A stretch of DNA of 64,000 nucleotides from positions 434,001 to 498,000 of the forward strand of contig NZ_QBKG01000001.1 in assembly GCF_003054025.1 (NCBI RefSeq). Direction: 5' to 3'. Within the stretch, counting starts at the first letter, position 1. Each line of letters opens with the position of its first letter. Of this stretch, positions 41,674-51,299 are shown in pieces. Source of the DNA: Capnocytophaga leadbetteri (lineage in GTDB: Bacteria > Bacteroidota > Bacteroidia > Flavobacteriales > Flavobacteriaceae). Under the pieces are notes generated by a model. That model made no database searches. It saw only the letters and a list, made by a program, of their open reading frames with translations, and was not told the origin of the DNA. A program made the translations under genes and the position numbers.

Positions 41674-42765
41674 CTACTTTACTAAGTCTATATCAGTTGC
41701 ATCGTTATAATGCTTCTTGTCTTTGATGACTCCTTTTGAAACCTTTACCAACCCAGGGTTTGAACGTATTATTGTTTTGAGCGTAGTGCCATCATTGTAG
41801 TAGAAATCAAAATTGAGTTCATACTTCTTAACTATATAAGGGGCTTTATCTAACTGCGAAGTTAACCCTATAACTGTATATCCCCCTTTGAGTGCCTCAT
41901 CGGTCACGCGTTTTATTGTCTTAAAAGCTTCTTCGTTAGCACGATCTAAACGATAAGATACTACCAAAAGCAACTTGTCTTTCCAAATGTAATCGTCAAA
42001 ATAGTTTTCACCTTCTTTATCCCAAATATAGAAATCGTGTATAGGCGCTTCGGGCACTTCTGTTTTTACATTCACCACTTCGGCATAGTTGCCATTCTTA
42101 TCTTTAGGCACCTGTCCGTTATTAATTATTTTCTGCTCTTTGCCGTCTATTTTTACTGTCCAATAGTAAGTGATTTTTCCGCTTGGTATTTTCATTCCTT
42201 CTGGAATACTTGTGCCTATTTTATAAGGGCGAAAATCTTTGATAGGCAGGTGGTTATATACATAATATACAAAAATACTGCAGAAAATTACCGATAGTAG
42301 GGTGATATATAGAGGTAGTTTGCCTTTGCTGATGGGCTTTATATAGTCCTGTCCCCATAAAAAGATGATGAGGGCAGCTACTAATAACACTATGTCTTTG
42401 GCAAACGACTGCCAAGGGGTGAATTTGATAGCATCGCCGAAGCAACCGCAATCTGTTACTTTGTTGAAATAAGCTGAATAGAAAGTTAGGAAACCAAAGA
42501 AAATGAGCATAGCCAGCAGCGACCACAGCGTTAGTTTCTTTTGGTAGCCCACTAATAGCATTACCCCCAATACTACTTCTACTATGCAGACGAAGATAGC
42601 AAAGCTAAGTGCAAAGGGTATTAGGAATGGTAGCCCCAGCACGTTGGGCGCGAAATAATCTTCTAATTTGAAAGAGAACCCCATAGGGTCGTTTAGCTTT
42701 ATCATACCACTGATGATAAAGGTAATGCCTAAAAATAGGCGTAAAAGGTGTGTTAAGTATTTCAT
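41674..42765 (-). CDS. DoxX-like BT_3928-family membrane protein
   Basis: From ATG 42765 the protein has 363 residues. Four or five transmembrane helices in the first ~180 residues match the DoxX/MauE fold (GITFIISGMIKLNDPMGFSF and the CGCFGD motif after TDCG). The soluble C-terminal ~190 residues look thioredoxin-like (KLLLVVSYRLDRANEEAFKTI) but lack a CxxC. This two-part layout is that of the Bacteroidota BT_3928 family, of unknown function, possibly in thiol or quinone-linked redox. The TTG two codons upstream is not favoured. Confidence 0.8.
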   Translation of the reverse strand: MKYLTHLLRLFLGITFIISGMIKLNDPMGFSFKLEDYFAPNVLGLPFLIPFALSFAIFVCIVEVVLGVMLLVGYQKKLTLWSLLAMLIFFGFLTFYSAYFNKVTDCGCFGDAIKFTPWQSFAKDIVLLVAALIIFLWGQDYIKPISKGKLPLYITLLSVIFCSIFVYYVYNHLPIKDFRPYKIGTSIPEGMKIPSGKITYYWTVKIDGKEQKIINNGQVPKDKNGNYAEVVNVKTEVPEAPIHDFYIWDKEGENYFDDYIWKDKLLLVVSYRLDRANEEAFKTIKRVTDEALKGGYTVIGLTSQLDKAPYIVKKYELNFDFYYNDGTTLKTIIRSNPGLVKVSKGVIKDKKHYNDATDIDLVK

Positions 42766-42818
42766 ATACAAGTATTAAGTCTTACTATTTTATTTTCTTT
42801 TTATAGGTCAATTCTCTG

Positions 42819-42826
42819 CAAATGTA
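42819..42826 (-). promoter_or_regulatory. Predicted -7 box of the DoxX-like gene
   Basis: TACATTTG on the minus strand, 54 bases before the ATG at 42765. Confidence 0.5.
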
Positions 42827-42877
42827 CGAAATAATTGTAAATTAGCAAATATCTGCTTTGTGATATTTTATAAAATT

Positions 42878-42913
42878 AAATAGGCAGACTGAAAAAAATC
42901 AGTCTGCCTATTT
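42878..42913. terminator. Terminator after rplU-rpmA
   Basis: Inverted repeat aaataggcagactga / tcagtctgcctattt with a short A-loop, about 50 bases after the rpmA stop; ends the rplU-rpmA transcript on the minus strand. Confidence 0.8.
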
Positions 42914-42962
42914 ATATGGTATTATCAATAATTAGTTGCTAACTATTAATAATTAGTTATTC

Positions 42963-43223
42963 TTATGCTTGGAATGGAATAACAGAAACGAATGATTTGT
43001 CATTCTTTTTCTTTTCAAACTTCACGATACCGTCAATTTTAGCGTGTAGGGTATGGTCTTTACCGATATACACATTTTCTCCGGCATTGTGCTGAGTACC
43101 ACGCTGACGAACGATGATGTTGCCTGCGATAGCTACTTGTCCACCATAAATTTTAACGCCTAAGCGTTTAGAGTGTGATTCTCTACCGTTCTTTGAACTA
43201 CCGACACCTTTCTTGTGAGCCAT
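42963..43223 (-). CDS. rpmA: 50S ribosomal protein L27
   Basis: 86 residues beginning [19 protein letters not shown], the conserved L27 N-terminus that reaches the peptidyl-transferase centre, followed by [20 protein letters not shown]. It is 25 bases after rplU, the standard L21-L27 operon. Full length. Confidence 0.97.
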   Translation of the reverse strand: MAHKKGVGSSKNGRESHSKRLGVKIYGGQVAIAGNIIVRQRGTQHNAGENVYIGKDHTLHAKIDGIVKFEKKKNDKSFVSVIPFQA

Positions 43224-43248
43224 TTTCTTACATTTTTAAGTTTAACAA

Positions 43249-43563
43249 TTATTTTGCAACGATGTTTTCGATTACTATTTGAGTGAAAAGTTGGCGGTGA
43301 CCATTTTTCACTTTGTAACCTTTACGTCTTTTCTTTTTAAACACGATTACTTTGTCTCCTTTCACGTGTTTTAAAACTTTTGCTTCAACTGAAGCTCCGT
43401 TTATAGCTGGGGCGCCTACGGTTATAGCTCCGTTATTGTCTATTAGAAGAACGCGGTCGAAACTTACGTTTGCACCTTCTTCATTAGCCAAGCGGTGTAC
43501 ATATACCTTTTGGTCTTTGCTTACTTTGAATTGTTGCCCTGCTATCTCTACAATTGCATACAT
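43249..43563 (-). CDS. rplU: 50S ribosomal protein L21
   Basis: 104 residues, MYAIVEIAGQQFKVSKDQKV onward with the conserved KKRRKGYKVKNGHRQ near the C-terminus that contacts 23S rRNA. First gene of the rplU-rpmA operon. Confidence 0.97.
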   Translation of the reverse strand: MYAIVEIAGQQFKVSKDQKVYVHRLANEEGANVSFDRVLLIDNNGAITVGAPAINGASVEAKVLKHVKGDKVIVFKKKRRKGYKVKNGHRQLFTQIVIENIVAK

Positions 43564-43599
43564 AGCTTACTGTTTTTAAATTATGTTTTAAATCGGCGG

Positions 43600-43607
43600 C
43601 AAAGATA
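43600..43607 (-). promoter_or_regulatory. Predicted -7 box of rplU-rpmA
   Basis: TATCTTTG on the minus strand, 37 bases before rplU. The leader is too short for an obvious autoregulatory structure. Confidence 0.6.
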
Positions 43608-43657
43608 CAACTATTTTTTTACTCAGCAAAATATTTGCTTAAAAAAGTTTTTGAGAT

Positions 43658-44029
43658 TTATATAGATAAAGTGTTTGAACTTTCTTTTCTAAAGTCTTCT
43701 ATAATTTCTTTTATAATGTTTATATCTACACTGTCGTATTCTGATTTGTCATAGATGCATACAAAAAGAATTGATTTAGCATCTTCCTCCTCAATAATAA
43801 TATCCAATTCTTGGATTATTACTCTTGCTCCACCACTTTTTCCACTGCCTTTTGAAGTAATTTTTAAGCGAATTTTCTTTATTCCTTCTGCAATAGTAAC
43901 CCCTATATTAGGGTCGTTTTCTATTTCAGTTCTTAGGTTTTGTATGTCCTTATCTAAACTTTTATACTTTTTAAAAAGAGCTTTAAATTCTTTTTTAAAT
44001 GGCAATGATACTTCAAATTTGTAAATCAT
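43658..44029 (-). CDS. RelE/ParE-superfamily toxin
   Basis: 123 residues with the RelE-like layout: N-terminal FKKEFKALFKKYKSLDKDI helices, then KKIRLKITSKGSGKSGGARVI and the C-terminal ILFVCIYDKSEYD strand. The GKSGGARVI...YDKSE set is typical of a RelE/ParE subgroup in Bacteroidota whose members inhibit translation or gyrase. Its start overlaps the upstream gene by 4 bases. The catalytic residues of ribosome-dependent RelE nucleases are not obvious, so the target is uncertain. Confidence 0.8.
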   Translation of the reverse strand: MIYKFEVSLPFKKEFKALFKKYKSLDKDIQNLRTEIENDPNIGVTIAEGIKKIRLKITSKGSGKSGGARVIIQELDIIIEEEDAKSILFVCIYDKSEYDSVDINIIKEIIEDFRKESSNTLSI

Positions 44030-44292
44030 AATTCACTTAAAAAATCATCAAAACTTTGAAATTTTTTGGTACCTTCTCTGTGTTCTTTGGCTTCTTGTAG
44101 CCCTTCAATAAGCATTTTTTTAAATCTTTTTTGTTGTGCATTATAGATTGTTTCTGATTGCTTTATTTGAGTAGCTGAAGTCGCTTTTTTTTCTCTCTTT
44201 TTATGGGTTTTTACAGTGTTGAAATTAGAAGCAAATTCTACAAATGATAGAGGTTGCACATTGTTATCGGTAAGGGTATTGGTATAAGGCAT
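44026..44292 (-). CDS. Antitoxin partner of the RelE/ParE-type toxin
   Basis: 88 residues from ATG 44292 (MPYTNTLTDNN); the longer frame starts at TTG upstream of the promoter box. Basic and Gln-rich in the middle (KTHKKREKKATSATQIKQSE), ending KFQSFDDFLSEL, an amphipathic tail suited to wrapping a toxin. No clear DNA-binding fold. Placed first, with the toxin start overlapping its stop, as in classical type II modules. Confidence 0.7.
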   Translation of the reverse strand: MPYTNTLTDNNVQPLSFVEFASNFNTVKTHKKREKKATSATQIKQSETIYNAQQKRFKKMLIEGLQEAKEHREGTKKFQSFDDFLSEL

Positions 44293-44317
44293 AACTTTTC
44301 TTGTTTTAGAATTTCTG

Positions 44318-44325
44318 CAAAAGTA
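44318..44325 (-). promoter_or_regulatory. Predicted -7 box of the toxin-antitoxin pair
   Basis: TACTTTTG on the minus strand, 26 bases before the antitoxin ATG at 44292. Confidence 0.5.
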
Positions 44326-44351
44326 CAAAATAAATTTCAATTAACCATAAG

Positions 44352-44390
44352 CAAAAACCGAGTCCTAAGCAAAAGGACTCGGCTTTTTAT
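44352..44390. terminator. Bidirectional terminator between cydB and the toxin-antitoxin pair
   Basis: Stem ccgagtcc (44358-44365) and ggactcgg (44375-44382) with a 9-base loop and runs of A before and T after, about 25 bases after the cydB stop. Confidence 0.85.
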
Positions 44391-44413
44391 CAATTTTAGA
44401 ATTCACATTAGAA

Positions 44414-45448
44414 TTAGTAACTGTGTTCATCAATCGTTACTTTGCCCCAGAATACTTTGTAAGCAAAATAAGTGTAGATAAGTAGTAAAGGCGCTCCAAT
44501 AGCTGCTATAGTAAGCATAATCTCTAATGATTTGGTGCTCGCTGCTGCGTTGTATACAGTTATATCGTGGCCTATAATCTCGGTATTGCGCAAGAAAACA
44601 GGGTGTAACTGTAGCGCTACTATCAACATAAAGAATACTATGGTGAGGATAGTGCCTACAAAAGCTTTTTTGTAATCGCCTTTTTTGATGAAAATAGCGA
44701 TGCTTAAAATACTAATCAATAAAAGTACAGCAATAACGATGAGTGCAGGACTCTGTGCTGTATTAGCTGCTAAATGTGGGGTGAGCAAGCTGTAAACCGC
44801 TACCGCTACGAATAACACTAAAAAGCCTACATATGCCTTGTTGATGCGGCGAGCAATGCGCTCGTGTAGGCTGCCGTGCGTTTTTAGCAATAAGTAAAGT
44901 CCACCGTGTACCGCCATAAGCAATACCGTCATCAGTCCTACCAATAGAGCGTAAGGTGTTAGGAAAGTAAAGAGGGCGCCACCTGTGTATTCAAAATCGT
45001 TGTCCAAAGGTAGTCCTTGTAGCAGGTTGCCTATTACTACCCCTAATAAGAGAGGAAGCACGATGCTACAGATGCTGTAGACTAAATCCCAATTATCGCG
45101 CCATCTTTGGCTATCTTCTTTGCCGCGAAACTCTATAGATACGGCTCTAAAGATGATAAAGGTAAGAAAGAGCATAAAAGGGGTGTTCATAGCCGAAAAG
45201 AGCGATGCGTACATCAGCGGAAATCCGGCGAAGATAGAAGCCCCACCGATTACTAACCACGCCTCGTTACCGTCCCACACAGGACCGATAGCGTTTAGGG
45301 CTACACGGCGTTCTTGTTTTTTATCTAAGAATAGATGCCAAGCACCAGCTCCGAAATCAAAGCCGTCTAAAATGGCATAGCCTGTAATTAAAAAGCCTAC
45401 TATGATAAACCACCACGTAGGGTAGTCGATACCTAAAAATGTTTCCAT
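44414..45448 (-). CDS. cydB: Cytochrome bd oxidase subunit II
   Basis: 344 residues with about eight to nine transmembrane helices. Conserved CydB features are WFIIVGFLITGYAILDGFDFGAG at the N-terminus, NEAWLVIGGASIFAGFP and RAVSIEFRGK. With CydA it forms the high-affinity quinol oxidase that reduces oxygen at low tension. Starts 12 bases after cydA. No CydX-like small ORF follows before the terminator. Confidence 0.95.
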   Translation of the reverse strand: METFLGIDYPTWWFIIVGFLITGYAILDGFDFGAGAWHLFLDKKQERRVALNAIGPVWDGNEAWLVIGGASIFAGFPLMYASLFSAMNTPFMLFLTFIIFRAVSIEFRGKEDSQRWRDNWDLVYSICSIVLPLLLGVVIGNLLQGLPLDNDFEYTGGALFTFLTPYALLVGLMTVLLMAVHGGLYLLLKTHGSLHERIARRINKAYVGFLVLFVAVAVYSLLTPHLAANTAQSPALIVIAVLLLISILSIAIFIKKGDYKKAFVGTILTIVFFMLIVALQLHPVFLRNTEIIGHDITVYNAAASTKSLEIMLTIAAIGAPLLLIYTYFAYKVFWGKVTIDEHSY

Positions 45449-45459
45449 ATCAGTATAAT

Positions 45460-46803
45460 TTATGCAGTTATTGTAGCTTGTTCTTCGTGCTCATCGATGC
45501 CGTGAACAATCTTTTTCTTTAATAAGTAAATGAATAAGATGAAAAGGATGGTGTATACTATCGTGAAGAGAATGATAGCAAAGAGTATCTGATGCGCTGT
45601 TACTGCTTTGGAGAGCGCGTCGCTGGTGCGCAAAAGTTTATACACAATCCAAGGTTGGCGACCCATTTCGGCAGCGAACCAACCTACTTGGTTGCCTATT
45701 TGTGGCAAGATTACTGCCCACACGAATATACGTAGGAGCCAGCGTTTGTCGTACAACTTGCCGCGCCATAGCAAGAAAGAGGCAAAGACGGTTAGCGCAA
45801 TGAGGAACATACCGATAGCCACCATTATATGATAGAATTGGAATACGGCATTCACCTGACCAGGACGGTCTTCCATAGGGTATTGGTCGAGCCCTATCAC
45901 AGGGGTTTCGGTGTCGTAATGGAGCATATAGGTTAGTCCGTTAGGTATTTTTACCCCGTGAGTTACTTCGTTTTTCTTATCTACCCAACCAAAAAGGTAA
46001 AGGTCAGCAGGCTCGGTGCGGAAATGCCCTTCCATAGCTGCTAATTTTTCAGGTTGATTTTTAGCTACGCCTTCAGCAGAACTGTGACCAGAAGCTAACT
46101 GTAGTAATGAAAAAATAGTACCTACGATAAGTGTTACTTTGAAGGCTTTTTTAGATATTTCGACGTGTCGGCCTTTGAGTAGATACCAAGCGTGTACGCT
46201 GAGTACTAAGAAGATACCAGCCAAGAAAGCGCCTTGCCATACGTGCCAAATGCGGTCTACGCTTGAAGGGTTGAATACCATTGCCCAGAAGTCGGTGATA
46301 ACGGCTTTAGCTTGCATACCTTCGCCTGCGACTACATAACCCGCAGGAGTTTGTTGCCAGCTGTTGGCAATAACAATCCATACGGCTGAACACATAGAGC
46401 CCAAAAATACCCCAAGGGTAGCCAAGAAGTGCCATACGGGTTTGATTTTGTTCCAGCCAAAGAGTACGATACCTAAGCAGGTACTTTCGAGAGCGAAAGC
46501 GAAAACACCTTCGGCAGCTAAGGCACTACCAAAAATGTCGCCCACATAGCGAGAATAGGTTGCCCAGTTGGTACCAAATTCGAATTCCATTACGATACCT
46601 GTAGCCACCCCAATACCGAAGGTAAGAGAGAAGATGCGCGTCCAGAAGCGGGCTAAGGTGTTGTACTCTACCTTTCCGGTGCGTAGGTAAATGCCTTTGA
46701 AAATGACCATCAGCAGTCCGAGACCGATGCTCAAAGGGGGATAAATGTAATGGAAAGCAATCGTAAGTGCGAACTGAATACGTGCTAAAATTTCTGTTTC
46801 CAT
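45460..46803 (-). CDS. cydA: Cytochrome bd oxidase subunit I
   Basis: 447 residues, nine or so transmembrane helices. Haem ligand His in FALTIAFHYIYPPLSIGLG (near 18), GVATGIVMEFEFGTNW with the conserved Glu/Met haem region, and the quinol-binding Q-loop after HSSAEGVAKNQPEKLAAMEGH. The Q-loop is the short form common in Bacteroidota and Gram-positives. Promoter box 40 bases upstream and a G-rich repeat array beyond it. Confidence 0.96.
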   Translation of the reverse strand: METEILARIQFALTIAFHYIYPPLSIGLGLLMVIFKGIYLRTGKVEYNTLARFWTRIFSLTFGIGVATGIVMEFEFGTNWATYSRYVGDIFGSALAAEGVFAFALESTCLGIVLFGWNKIKPVWHFLATLGVFLGSMCSAVWIVIANSWQQTPAGYVVAGEGMQAKAVITDFWAMVFNPSSVDRIWHVWQGAFLAGIFLVLSVHAWYLLKGRHVEISKKAFKVTLIVGTIFSLLQLASGHSSAEGVAKNQPEKLAAMEGHFRTEPADLYLFGWVDKKNEVTHGVKIPNGLTYMLHYDTETPVIGLDQYPMEDRPGQVNAVFQFYHIMVAIGMFLIALTVFASFLLWRGKLYDKRWLLRIFVWAVILPQIGNQVGWFAAEMGRQPWIVYKLLRTSDALSKAVTAHQILFAIILFTIVYTILFILFIYLLKKKIVHGIDEHEEQATITA

Positions 46804-46842
46804 ACGTTGAGTAAATTAAAAATTAGTGATTATAATATGGCA

Positions 46843-46850
46843 CAAAGTTA
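46843..46850 (-). promoter_or_regulatory. Predicted -7 box of cydAB
   Basis: TAACTTTG on the minus strand, 40 bases before cydA. Confidence 0.55.
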
Positions 46851-46930
46851 TAAACTATTGTGAAAACACCCAAATAAAAAGTTAAAAACCTTTTGAATTT
46901 ATATTGGTTCTAAATTGAGGAATGAGAGGG

Positions 46931-47092
46931 CTGGGAGGATTGGGAAGGCTGGGAGGATTGGGAAGGCTGGGAGGATTGGGAAGGCTGGGACAGGTGGGAC
47001 TGGTGGGACAGGTGGGACTGGTGGGACAGGTGGGACTGGTGGGACAGGTGGGACGGGTGAGACAGGTGGGACAAGTGGGACGAGTGGGAGTA
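46931..47092. repeat. G-rich 9-base tandem array, 18 units
   Basis: Eighteen 9-base units, each with the core tGGGa: the first six alternate ctgggagga and ttgggaagg, the rest alternate ctgggacag/gtgggacag and gtgggactg, decaying at the right end. GGG recurs every nine bases on the plus strand, so several four-run groups could fold as G-quadruplexes. It lies in the cydA/lipoprotein divergent spacer, 80 bases upstream of the cydA promoter. Frames run open through it by composition only. Confidence 0.92.
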
Positions 47093-47117
47093 GTATGTTT
47101 TTCTGTGTTTGGGGCGG

Positions 47118-47218
47118 TTATTAGATGTTTATACTTCGCTAATTTTTCGTAGATTCTTCGCTCTTCCTGTATCCTTCCTATATCCAATGTAAAGAGTAGG
47201 TGTAGGGAGAAAAAATTT
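47118..47218 (+). repeat. Copy 2 of the dispersed ~100-base intergenic repeat
   Basis: Shares ttattagatgtttatacttcg with copy 1 (7853) and an end of gtaggtgtagggagaaaaa. Its middle (ggatataggaaggata on the other strand) matches the copy at 56770-56906. Unlike that copy it has no hairpin after the tttttcgt motif. Confidence 0.65.
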
Positions 47219-47265
47219 CTGCAATTTTCTCTTATTTTTGTTTGGAAAATTATCGAAACTTTTTA

Positions 47266-47273
47266 TATCTTTG
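47266..47273 (+). promoter_or_regulatory. Predicted -7 box of the lipoprotein gene at 47303
   Basis: TATCTTTG, 29 bases before the ATG, with TTG at 47242-47244 as the -33 element (21-base spacer). Confidence 0.65.
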
Positions 47274-47302
47274 CGGTGTAATCCAAATAAAAAAAATGCC
47301 TT

Positions 47303-47755
47303 ATGAGAAAAAATTTTCTTTTAGCAATGATGTTAGTAACATTAACATATTGCGATAAAAAAGTAGATTGTCAGATTCCACCGCCTGAATTTGCAATATT
47401 TATCAACAAAGCATCAGAAGTGCATAAAGAATTTGTTAATCAAGCCGGTGAGGTTGATAAAGCTAATATCAGCTTATACAAACAAAAAAACGGTATAAAA
47501 GAATCATATAGAATAATGTTTGGGTTTAATAGAACTCAAGAGGGAAAGGAATATTTGCATATAGGAACCCAACTTTGGTTTGAGAATGATGTTTACACTG
47601 GAAAAACAGAGACACTCTACCTTCAAAACGCTACTAAAACCCATAAAATAGAGGTGGATGGTTATATGGAGGATGGAGAATGTGGAAAGTATGCTGTTAT
47701 TAATGAAATTCGTGTAGACGGTACAAAAATAGAAGTGCCCTATTTAGTAAAATGA
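47303..47755 (+). CDS. Predicted small lipoprotein
   Basis: 150 residues with a likely lipoprotein signal (MRKNFLLAMMLVTLTYCDKK, lipobox LTYC) and a soluble beta-rich mature part with two further Cys in the mature chain (DCQIPP, GECGKY). No recognised domain. It stands alone between its own promoter and the gyrB promoter. Confidence 0.7.
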   Translation: MRKNFLLAMMLVTLTYCDKKVDCQIPPPEFAIFINKASEVHKEFVNQAGEVDKANISLYKQKNGIKESYRIMFGFNRTQEGKEYLHIGTQLWFENDVYTGKTETLYLQNATKTHKIEVDGYMEDGECGKYAVINEIRVDGTKIEVPYLVK

Positions 47756-47814
47756 TTTTTGTTCATTTTCTCAATCCTCTAAAATCTAAATTTTGCTAAT
47801 TGATAAATTATTTG

Positions 47815-47822
47815 TATCTTTG
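47815..47822 (+). promoter_or_regulatory. Predicted gyrB promoter
   Basis: TATCTTTG with TTG at 47793-47795 (19-base spacer), the best match to the full Bacteroidota consensus in the window, 41 bases before gyrB. Confidence 0.7.
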
Positions 47823-47860
47823 TGCCCTTGATTTGATTACTTATAAACTTACCTAAATAA

Positions 47861-49837
<1,977 letters not shown>

Positions 49838-49839
49838 GT

Positions 49840-49871
49840 GATTTGCCGATTTGCCGATTTGCCGATTAACA
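49840..49871. repeat. Octamer tandem array after gyrB
   Basis: Three identical gatttgcc units and a fourth diverged unit begin 3 bases after the gyrB stop. Confidence 0.8.
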
Positions 49872-49907
49872 ATTTAGTGAATAATAACAAAATAAATAAA
49901 TAAACGT

Positions 49908-50402
49908 ATGAAAAAAGGACTTTTTTTGATAACAACCGCTATGCTCTTGGCATCGTGCAGTTTCTTTGTTGACCAAGCTAAAGATACTGTTAAGAAAGTG
50001 AGCGAAATTAGTGAAGAGGCTGCTAATAAGGCGGCTACTAAAGCGGGTGAGATAGTAGGCGGCTCGGCACGCTCTTTCGGTGATGGAGTAGGCGAGGGGA
50101 TTGACAAATCGGGTACTATGGCGCTACAGCTTTCAGAAGAATTGGCTAATGCAGGTGTAAAACTCGGTGCGCATACTATTAGCAGCACTGACGAGGGCAA
50201 CGATAATAAACTCTCTATTTACTTCATTTTTGAGAAAGATTTTCAGAAAACTGTAGTAATAAAGGTGCTTAACAAACAACAAGTAGAGGTAGGAAGGATA
50301 AAACAAGAGGTAAAAGGTAAGAAAGATGAAGCTACTTACATAGACTTTGTGTTTGACCCTCGTACTAATATTGACCCTAAATATACTATATTAGTCAATT
50401 AA
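49908..50402 (+). CDS. Predicted lipoprotein
   Basis: 164 residues with a lipoprotein signal (lipobox LASC, residues 14-17), then an Ala/Lys/Glu-rich helical stretch (about 25-75) with GEIVGGSARSFGDGVGEGIDKSG, and a C-terminal beta-rich part. The helical stretch resembles spacer helices of envelope lipoproteins. Function unknown. It precedes hemC by 21 bases and may share its transcript. Confidence 0.7.
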   Translation: MKKGLFLITTAMLLASCSFFVDQAKDTVKKVSEISEEAANKAATKAGEIVGGSARSFGDGVGEGIDKSGTMALQLSEELANAGVKLGAHTISSTDEGNDNKLSIYFIFEKDFQKTVVIKVLNKQQVEVGRIKQEVKGKKDEATYIDFVFDPRTNIDPKYTILVN

Positions 50403-50423
50403 TAATTGGCAAGATAAACATAT

Positions 50424-51296
50424 ATGAAACCCATACGCATAGGCACTCGCGATAGCCAATTGGCTCTTTGGCAGGCAGAAACAGTGCAATATCAATTAGA
50501 ATTATTAGGCTATCCTACTGAAATAGTGGGTATTAAATCGGAAGGAGACCTTGAGCTCACTACCCCTCTCTATGAAATGGGGGTTACCGGTATTTTTACT
50601 AAAGCCTTAGATATAGCCTTGCTAAAAGGTGAAATTGACATAGCCGTACACAGTATGAAAGATGTACCTACTCTGTTGCCCGACGGCATAGCGGTAGGGG
50701 CAGTGCTTGAGCGTGGTAATCCGCACGATATATTGGTCTACAAAGGCGATGTGTCGGACTTAGACAGCCGAGTGGCTACTATAGCTACGAGCAGTTTGCG
50801 CCGTAAAGCCCAATGGTTGCATCGTTACCCTCATCACATTATTGAGAACTTACGCGGCAATGTGAATACCCGCCTACAAAAGTTAGCTGATAATCCTTGG
50901 GATGGAGCTATCTTTGCTGCGGCGGGCTTGGAGCGCATAGATAAGTTGCCAGAGGACTACCTAGTACTCGACTGGATGTTGCCTGCTCCTGCGCAAGGGG
51001 CTATTATGGTATTGGCACACGAGGATAATGTAGACTTGCAAGGTATATTGCTGAAAATACACGATGGGAAAACGTATATAGAAACACAAGTAGAACGCGC
51101 TTTCTTACGCGCTTTAGAAGGAGGGTGTACGGCTCCTATAGGGGCGTATGCTGAGTTTGACGGTGAACAAGTACACTTCAAAGGAGGTTTGTGGAGCGAA
51201 GATGGGAAGCAAGAGGCTTTAGTAAACGAGACTTTTGACCATATAGATGAGTTTACTGGCGAATGGTTGGCCTCGAAGATTAGAGATAATTATTAG
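50424..51296 (+). CDS. hemC: Hydroxymethylbilane synthase (porphobilinogen deaminase)
   Basis: 290 residues, KPIRIGTRDSQLALWQAETV at the N-terminus, GVTGIFTKALDIALLKGEID, HSMKDVPTLLPDG, GNVNTRLQKL, and the dipyrromethane-cofactor Cys in LEGGCTAPIGAYA near 235. It condenses four porphobilinogen molecules in haem synthesis. Neighbouring hemA catalyses the first step of the same pathway. The start is 21 bases after the lipoprotein gene, 3 bases before the next start. Confidence 0.95.
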   Translation: MKPIRIGTRDSQLALWQAETVQYQLELLGYPTEIVGIKSEGDLELTTPLYEMGVTGIFTKALDIALLKGEIDIAVHSMKDVPTLLPDGIAVGAVLERGNPHDILVYKGDVSDLDSRVATIATSSLRRKAQWLHRYPHHIIENLRGNVNTRLQKLADNPWDGAIFAAAGLERIDKLPEDYLVLDWMLPAPAQGAIMVLAHEDNVDLQGILLKIHDGKTYIETQVERAFLRALEGGCTAPIGAYAEFDGEQVHFKGGLWSEDGKQEALVNETFDHIDEFTGEWLASKIRDNY

Positions 51297-51299
51297 AAT

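Noticed and set aside
46882-47187. Open frame on the minus strand with PTCPTSPTC repeats, and open plus-strand frames with GGTGGT repeats
   Set aside because: They are by-products of the 9-base G-rich array: a period that is a multiple of three keeps all frames open. No promoter, signal peptide or family resemblance supports translation.
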